Assembly (NCBI GenBank): GCA_021732485.1
Contig: JAKFUV010000003.1
Location: 186,001 to 250,000 of the forward strand
Direction of reading: 5' to 3'
Length of the DNA stretch: 64,000 nt
Source of the DNA: Hyphomicrobium sp.
GTDB taxonomy: Bacteria > Pseudomonadota > Alphaproteobacteria > Rhizobiales > Hyphomicrobiaceae
The position numbers were made by a program, and so were the translations under genes. Numbering within the stretch: the stretch's first letter is position 1; each line of letters opens with the position of its first letter. The notes beneath the pieces are model-generated. The model saw only the letters and a list, made by a program, of their open reading frames with translations, did not search any database and was not told the origin of the DNA. Shown in pieces: positions 59,179-64,000 of this stretch.

Positions 59179-59409
59179 GATATCATCTCACACTTATTAA
59201 ATGACGTACCGCTATCTGCCTTTGCTAAAATTTCCAGTAAACCTACAAAACGTATAGGCTGTCGCACAGCCTGCAAAGCAAGCAGTCTGTACTCATCGGA
59301 AAGCCCTGCAAATCAGCGATGTTTGGCATCCGACAAGACGCCGCAGAAGTAAACGATTACACGCTTTCTCTAACGTGTCAGGATCAGGGATCGGAGGCAG
59401 AGGTGGAGG
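59179..59409. other. No gene seen
   Basis: Short gap of about 230 bases between RHS-related pieces, without supportable features. Confidence 0.3.
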
Positions 59410-59472
59410 TCGTGCCGGAGCGCGCATCCGTCGCTATGTTGCCGGCGCCGTCATAGGTGATGGATAGGGTCG
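59410..59472 (-). pseudogene. Short RHS/YD repeat fragment
   Basis: The minus strand reads TTLSITYDGAGNIATDARSGT, a single YD repeat closely related to the FTYDGAGNLLSDARSGT of the RHS gene at 59714-60844. Confidence 0.6.
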
Positions 59473-59478
59473 TCGTTT

Positions 59479-59721
59479 TTAAATGTCGAGATCACGGGGT
59501 TTGGCACGAAGGGCCTCGGGATATAGATCGGGGTACTGCTCGCCTATGGGATTCATTATGCTGGTGAGATGGATGCCCATGACATGAAATATTTGGCGTT
59601 TAATCAGAGCTGCAGACTCGGGATCCATGTTTTGCCTTGCGCCTTGCAAAACTTGGAGCAGCAAATCATTTGCTTCTAAAATCGATTCCATCATTTCTGT
59701 GGCCAATTTTCTATCAATCAT
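59479..59721 (-). CDS. Candidate immunity protein for RHS tail
   Basis: An 80-residue cytoplasmic-looking protein (MIDRKLATEMMESILEANDL, then LLQVLQGARQNMDPESAALI). The ATG at 59721 overlaps the stop of the RHS gene (ATGATTGA), implying translational coupling; the frame extends to a GTG at 59742. A small gene directly overlapping the end of an RHS toxin is the usual position of its immunity protein. No known immunity family is recognised. Confidence 0.55.
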   Translation of the reverse strand: MIDRKLATEMMESILEANDLLLQVLQGARQNMDPESAALIKRQIFHVMGIHLTSIMNPIGEQYPDLYPEALRAKPRDLDI

Positions 59722-60844
59722 TTTTGTAATTGGTACCTCCACATTTATTGTCGAACAAACACTGGTTCACACACCGGAAGAATGGGTTGCCCTGATTGGC
59801 TCTATCGCCGTCGTCAGCGCCTTCGCACAGGTTGTAACAATCTCTTCTCACCTGCTTGCAGCGCTTAGATTCTTTATATATCGCCATGCACGTCAACCCT
59901 AGACCTACGGCCCCACCTAATACCGCTCCTGCCGCCGCACAATTAGGCCCGCAGATAGATCCACCAATTCGTCCTCCTTTGATCGCTCCGTCTAAAGCAT
60001 TACGCCCATCCTTATCGACAAACATCAGCGGCGCATCTTTCCCATAAGCAAACACACTCGGCCCATCGACGAAGCCGAGCGGATCGGGCTGGGTGTACCT
60101 TCCCAGAGACGGATCATAATGCCGATGCCAGTTGTAGTGAAGGCCGGCTTCGAGCTGGAACCACTGTCCTGGAAACCGCGCGTCCATGACGACGGTGCCT
60201 GAGAGCACGTGCGGCGCCCCCGACGGCGTATACTCGGAGGACCAAACGGCGGCCTTGATGCTGTTGGTAATGCGCACCGGGCGAGCGAGGTGGTCGGCGT
60301 GTACCATGTACAAAACCGGCGTTGCCGTGTTGACGGCATCGACCACCGCGAGGGGAATATCGACCTGGGCGCGGCTCTGCCGCGTTGGCGCGATTTCGGC
60401 TTCGGGCAGCCAGATGTATTCTTTCACCGTCGCGCCGGTGCTGTTCAGTTCGGCGATGATATTGCCGAACTGATCGTGGATGAAGTGCGTCGTGCCGTCG
60501 GCTGCGCCGGAGTTGGTGACGATCCGCGTGATCAGTTGCTCCATGCCGTTGTAGGTGTAGGTGCCGACCAGCGTCACACCAGCAGACACCGTCTTTAGCC
60601 GGTTGGCGTTGTTGTAGGTGTAGGCGTATGTCGTGCCGGAGCGCGCGTCGGAGAGCAAGTTGCCGGCACCGTCATAGGTGAAGCTGCGCTGCGTGACCGT
60701 CGCCTGCACCACCGACTGCATCCGGTTCGCGGTGGTGGGATAAGTGTCAAAAGCCATCAACGCGCCGCGCAACGAAATTACATCTGTTTCAAACGTTAAA
60801 CGAACGCTGACATCGCGGTCAGGGCTACCATGTTTAGATGACAC
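59714..60844 (-). CDS. 5'-truncated RHS protein tip with Cys-rich C-terminal tail
   Basis: A 376-residue RHS fragment. It has YD repeats (RSFTYDGAGNLLSDARSGTT and onward) and the RHS core block HADHLARPVRITN through YNWHRHYDPSLGRYTQPDPL to GFVDGPSVFAYGKDAPLMFV. A variable tail of about 100 residues follows: a Gly-zipper hydrophobic segment (GGSICGPNCAAAGAVLGGAV, then GLGLTCM) and a Cys-rich end with CKQVRRDCYNLC and FFRCVNQCLFDNKC. RHS toxins are normally over 1000 residues with an N-terminal export part, absent here; the start is a weak GTG. It may be a silent tip cassette. Tail activity is not recognisable. Confidence 0.75.
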   Translation of the reverse strand: MSSKHGSPDRDVSVRLTFETDVISLRGALMAFDTYPTTANRMQSVVQATVTQRSFTYDGAGNLLSDARSGTTYAYTYNNANRLKTVSAGVTLVGTYTYNGMEQLITRIVTNSGAADGTTHFIHDQFGNIIAELNSTGATVKEYIWLPEAEIAPTRQSRAQVDIPLAVVDAVNTATPVLYMVHADHLARPVRITNSIKAAVWSSEYTPSGAPHVLSGTVVMDARFPGQWFQLEAGLHYNWHRHYDPSLGRYTQPDPLGFVDGPSVFAYGKDAPLMFVDKDGRNALDGAIKGGRIGGSICGPNCAAAGAVLGGAVGLGLTCMAIYKESKRCKQVRRDCYNLCEGADDGDRANQGNPFFRCVNQCLFDNKCGGTNYKND

Positions 60845-61261
60845 GATGAGTACGGCTGCTCAATCGCGACGCGACAACATTCAAACTCTTTCCGACAAAA
60901 ATCTGTGCTCGTACGGAATGTAGCTTCTCAGTCTTTCAGCACGACGTACTGAACCAATCAAAAATCCTCACGCAGGAAGTGCGCAGCAAAAATTTCAGAT
61001 CGTTCTGTGTCGTGCGCTGTCTCATCAATTTATAAATTCCTGCTGCGACGAGTGGTTGAAGTGTAGCGCGCCGATCACGCCGCTCTGTGTTTGATAAAAA
61101 AATCGAGCGTCGCAAAAAAGTTTGATTGACGAAGATGTGAGGACCGTTTGCAATCAGAAAATTGCAGAGGGGTCTTTGGACATTACGCAACGCTTTGTGC
61201 GCGTGATTTTTTCAAGCGCGTATTAGAGAGTTCAGTCGTCCAGTAGAGAGTGGGGCAGGCG
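60845..61261. other. Divergent intergenic region
   Basis: 417 relatively A+T-rich bases between the inverted RHS fragment and the SpvB-like gene. No supportable gene. It likely holds the promoter of the gene at 61262. Confidence 0.4.
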
Positions 61262-64000
61262 GTGAAGGCATTTTTCTTGCGTGCGTTGATCGCACTCGCA
61301 GTTTTGTATGTTTCCGAATTTTTCCTCCCGGCATCGCCACCCGCATTCGCTCAGTCGAGCAACCCATACGCGCGCTTCGGCGGTACAGCCGATGCGAACG
61401 GCAACGCAGTTCTTCCATCTAGTCAATTGGTTGGCGCCACGGCGGCGCAAGTCGGCGTCAGCCCTGGAGGGGTGGCGAGTTACACCATTCCCATTACTGT
61501 TCCGGCGGGCACCACTGGCGTTCAGCCGAACGTAACGCTTCAGTTTTCGTCGCCTGGTGCAGAGGGTGCGCTCGGGTACGGTGGGTCCATCGGCGGAATT
61601 AGTTACATCACTCGATGCCCTAAGGATCTCTTTGTCGACGGCGTGATCGACGGGGTCAGTTACAACGCCAATGATCAGTTCTGTATGAACGGTCAGCGCC
61701 TTATCCCAATCTCGGGCGGTAACGGCGGCGATGGCACAGAGTATCGGACACGATTGGAATCGTTTTCGAAGATCGTCTCTTACGGTGTCGCCGGGAGTGG
61801 TCCTGCAACGTTTAAAGTCTGGCGGAATTCCGGCGAGATCCTGGAGTATGGGACGACGGCCGACTCTCGGATTGAAGCGCTCGGCTCGGCATCCGTCAGA
61901 GTTTGGGCGATCAGCAGGTTGTCGGATCGGCAGGGAAATTACGTTTCATACGACTACTCCGAAGATACAGGGACTGGCGAGTTTGAGATCCGCAACATCA
62001 ACTACACAGGGAACGTTGCGCAAGGCGTAAGCCCGTCGTCGCGTATTAGTTTTTCTTACGATTCTAGACCGCAGTCGTCGCGTTTTTATCATGCTGGACG
62101 GACGTACTATAACGAACATCGGGTAGGCAGGGTTCAGGTCTATTCTGGATCGACACTGTTTCGCGATTACCGGCTCACTTACGGAGTCAATGCGCAGGTC
62201 ACCAGCGTTCAAGAATGTGCAAGCAGCAACACCGCCGACTGCTTTGCTCCAACGATCATCAACTGGGTCAACACGGAAACATCGACGCCTCCGACCAACT
62301 ACATGTCACCGCCATTGACGCTGTCGACAAGCGGCATTGGAGGAACAAGCAATTCGACGACGTCGCACCTGAATTGGTCACCGGTCGCGGTCGGCGACGT
62401 CAATGGCGACGGCATCACCGATCAAGTGATGATGAAGAGAAATAAAACGACGGCGATTGCCGACGAGGTGTGGCTAGGCACGCGCACGGGGCAGTTCACG
62501 CACGTGAACATCGGTACTAGTTTTTTGGGAGCGGGGTCTATCTATTCCACCGGCGACTTTAACGGCGACGGGCGATTGGATTTGCTCGTTCCTACAACGG
62601 GGACGCTAGAATTTTGGTTCGGCCAAATAAATGGAACTTTCGTTAAAAATGCAACTGGGCTGGGAGAAGTTGGTGATGGTCCACAAACTTGGACGAGCGG
62701 TGATTTCAATGGCGATGGCATAACCGATCTTTATGTTGCTTATTTGCTCGAGTGCGTTGATCCAAGAGATGACGGTAATTTTGTTTTCTGTGGAAAAGTT
62801 GAAAAAGCCTTTTTGTCAAATGGGGTGGGGGGTTTTGCTACTGTCAATACGAGTAGCAATAATCTTGTCTCCTACTCAAGTGGCACTGGTGGCCCATTTG
62901 GTCTTCCAGCATCGAGCAAAACTTGGAGCGTAGCTAATATTGGAGATTTCAACGGCGACGGAAAAGCCGATATGTTCTTAATGGATAACGGGGGCTCCAC
63001 TCTCAACCCAACTCGCCCGGTGTCCTCGAACCTAGTTGGTGTCTACAAGGTTTCCGCGACCTCAGATCGCGTTCTTTTGTCAAATGGTGATGGCACGTTT
63101 AGAAACACAACGCTGGCAACATCTAATAGCGTTCCGGTCCAACATACCTTAGGCGTATCGGCTGATTTCAACGGCGACGGGTTGAACGATTTTCACATTT
63201 TTCCGTCCGACACTGCAGGCCGCGTCAACACCAATCCAAATGATTTTCTGTGGCTGTCTAAAGGCGATGGAACTTTTGAGAAGTTCACGTTAGCCGGAAG
63301 CGTGATGGAACCGTCATACGCTGGCTACGTGGTGGCAGCATCAGGTGACTTCGACAATGACGGCTACAGCGATATCTACGCCTATAAGGTCAATAGCGAC
63401 GGGCGAAAGACAAGCGGCATTGCCGATGTCATTTGGCGGGGCCGTCCGAATCTTACCTTCCAAACGGCAACTGTAGCGCTCGCAAATTCGATCGTTGGCA
63501 ATCATATCGTAGCCGGAGTCGGTGACTATGATGGTGATGGCGAAACGGACCTCTACAGCTATCAGGCAAGCACGTCTGTCGCCGGCACATCCGACGGGAC
63601 GACAAGCGATGTTTTGTATCGTGGCGAGCGCATCCGCTACAATTTGATTTCTCGCATTACGAACGGCATCGGGCTGATCACCGAGTTTGACTACAAGCAA
63701 ATGACAGACCCGACGGTCTACACGCCGGGTGGAGCCGTTGCTTACCCAGTGGCCAACGTGACATCGCAGTCCGAGGTGGTGTCGCAGGTGCGTTCGTCGA
63801 ATGCCATTGGCGGCTTCAACTCTCAAACATATAGATATGAGGGTCTGCGCGAACACACGCGCGGTGGGGGCGCGCTCGGGTTCTCAAAAGTCAGCATCGC
63901 CGACGATGCGACCGGGATCACCTCAGTATCGACCTACAGCCAAAACTACACGGACTCGAACCAAGGCGCGTTGCTCGCCAGCCAGACGATCGCACCATCC
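61262..64000 (+). CDS. Secreted SpvB/TcB N-terminal-like FG-GAP protein, probably RHS; 3' end beyond window
   Basis: An open frame of 913 codons to the window edge without a stop. GTG start after GGGGCAGG, signal peptide (KAFFLRALIALAVLYVSEFF, cleaved near AFAQSS). Then an SpvB/TcB-type N-terminal region: GGVASYTIPITVPAGTTGVQ, PNVTLQFSSPGAEGALGYG. At least five FG-GAP repeats follow from about codon 375: GDFNGDGRLDLLV, GDFNGDGITDLYV, GDFNGDGKADMFL, ADFNGDGLNDFHI and GDYDGDGETDLYS. The last part (GIGLITEFDYKQMTDPTVYT then GGFNSQTYRYEGLREHTRGG) matches the linker before RHS repeats in Tc-toxin B and SpvB-like proteins. The full gene probably ends in RHS repeats and a toxin tail like that at 59714. 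Confidence 0.85.
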   Translation, partial: MKAFFLRALIALAVLYVSEFFLPASPPAFAQSSNPYARFGGTADANGNAVLPSSQLVGATAAQVGVSPGGVASYTIPITVPAGTTGVQPNVTLQFSSPGAEGALGYGGSIGGISYITRCPKDLFVDGVIDGVSYNANDQFCMNGQRLIPISGGNGGDGTEYRTRLESFSKIVSYGVAGSGPATFKVWRNSGEILEYGTTADSRIEALGSASVRVWAISRLSDRQGNYVSYDYSEDTGTGEFEIRNINYTGNVAQGVSPSSRISFSYDSRPQSSRFYHAGRTYYNEHRVGRVQVYSGSTLFRDYRLTYGVNAQVTSVQECASSNTADCFAPTIINWVNTETSTPPTNYMSPPLTLSTSGIGGTSNSTTSHLNWSPVAVGDVNGDGITDQVMMKRNKTTAIADEVWLGTRTGQFTHVNIGTSFLGAGSIYSTGDFNGDGRLDLLVPTTGTLEFWFGQINGTFVKNATGLGEVGDGPQTWTSGDFNGDGITDLYVAYLLECVDPRDDGNFVFCGKVEKAFLSNGVGGFATVNTSSNNLVSYSSGTGGPFGLPASSKTWSVANIGDFNGDGKADMFLMDNGGSTLNPTRPVSSNLVGVYKVSATSDRVLLSNGDGTFRNTTLATSNSVPVQHTLGVSADFNGDGLNDFHIFPSDTAGRVNTNPNDFLWLSKGDGTFEKFTLAGSVMEPSYAGYVVAASGDFDNDGYSDIYAYKVNSDGRKTSGIADVIWRGRPNLTFQTATVALANSIVGNHIVAGVGDYDGDGETDLYSYQASTSVAGTSDGTTSDVLYRGERIRYNLISRITNGIGLITEFDYKQMTDPTVYTPGGAVAYPVANVTSQSEVVSQVRSSNAIGGFNSQTYRYEGLREHTRGGGALGFSKVSIADDATGITSVSTYSQNYTDSNQGALLASQTIAPS

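Noticed and set aside
60936..61190. 84-codon minus-strand frame
   Set aside because: No domain or start signal; lies in the AT-rich divergent promoter region.

Overview
The window looks like a chromosomal segment of an alphaproteobacterium, probably Hyphomicrobiales-like. This is inferred from the mix of gene families (LysR/isochorismatase/PPOX set, SCHIC/B12-type regulator, IorAB-type molybdenum hydroxylase, recombinase-DUF2924-DUF3489 trio) and moderately high GC. It is not proven by any marker gene.

Layout. 1-5 kb: two LysR regulators flank a minus-strand set of four small metabolic genes (isochorismatase-like hydrolase, PPOX-fold flavoprotein, secreted alpha/beta hydrolase, SnoaL/DUF1348). 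5.5-7.5 kb: an exported caspase-like protein and a MOSC protein. 7.8-22.4 kb: a cell-surface glycan and secretion cluster. It holds glycosyltransferases, a Wzm/Wzt-type polysaccharide ABC exporter, a type I secretion ABC/membrane-fusion pair, a methyltransferase, and a 1157-residue protein made of a galactose-oxidase-type copper radical oxidase domain plus three L-type lectin domains. 22.8-28.5 kb: DEAD-box helicase, GIY-YIG protein, BaiN-like flavoprotein, SCHIC/B12-binding protein and XdhC. 28.8-35.4 kb: a decayed GntR regulator beside an L-lactate permease broken by one in-frame TGA, an IorAB-type molybdenum hydroxylase, a SelD-N-terminal-like FAD oxidoreductase and tRNA-Gln(TTG). 35.7-38.7 kb: a large serine recombinase with DUF2924 and DUF3489 partners.

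38.8-58 kb: a complete type I-E CRISPR-Cas locus, all transcribed from the minus strand: cas3, a small HTH gene, cse1, cse2, cas7, cas5, cas6e, cas1, cas2, leader, array. The array has 160 near-identical 29-nt repeats and 159 spacers on an exact 61-bp period, with internal block and tandem spacer duplications and a decayed repeat at the trailer end.

The most interesting signal lies between cas3 and the rest of the operon. There, two degenerate repeats exactly 61 bp apart flank one 32-nt spacer. As RNA this would keep the 5' handle and the downstream stem-loop. Its guide matches, next to an AAG motif, 15 of the first 19 positions of a site a few bases downstream; the mismatches are at positions 6, 9, 12 and 18. 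That site runs into the -35 box of a predicted promoter (TTGACT-N17-TAAAAA) for the HTH-cse1 operon. This has the architecture of a crRNA-like guide by which Cascade would repress its own operon, as described for CreR/CreA guides in other CRISPR systems.

58-64 kb: RHS/FG-GAP material. It holds several broken RHS fragments, a short RHS tip with a Cys-rich tail overlapped by a possible immunity gene, and the 5' part of a large SpvB/TcB-like secreted protein that runs off the window end.
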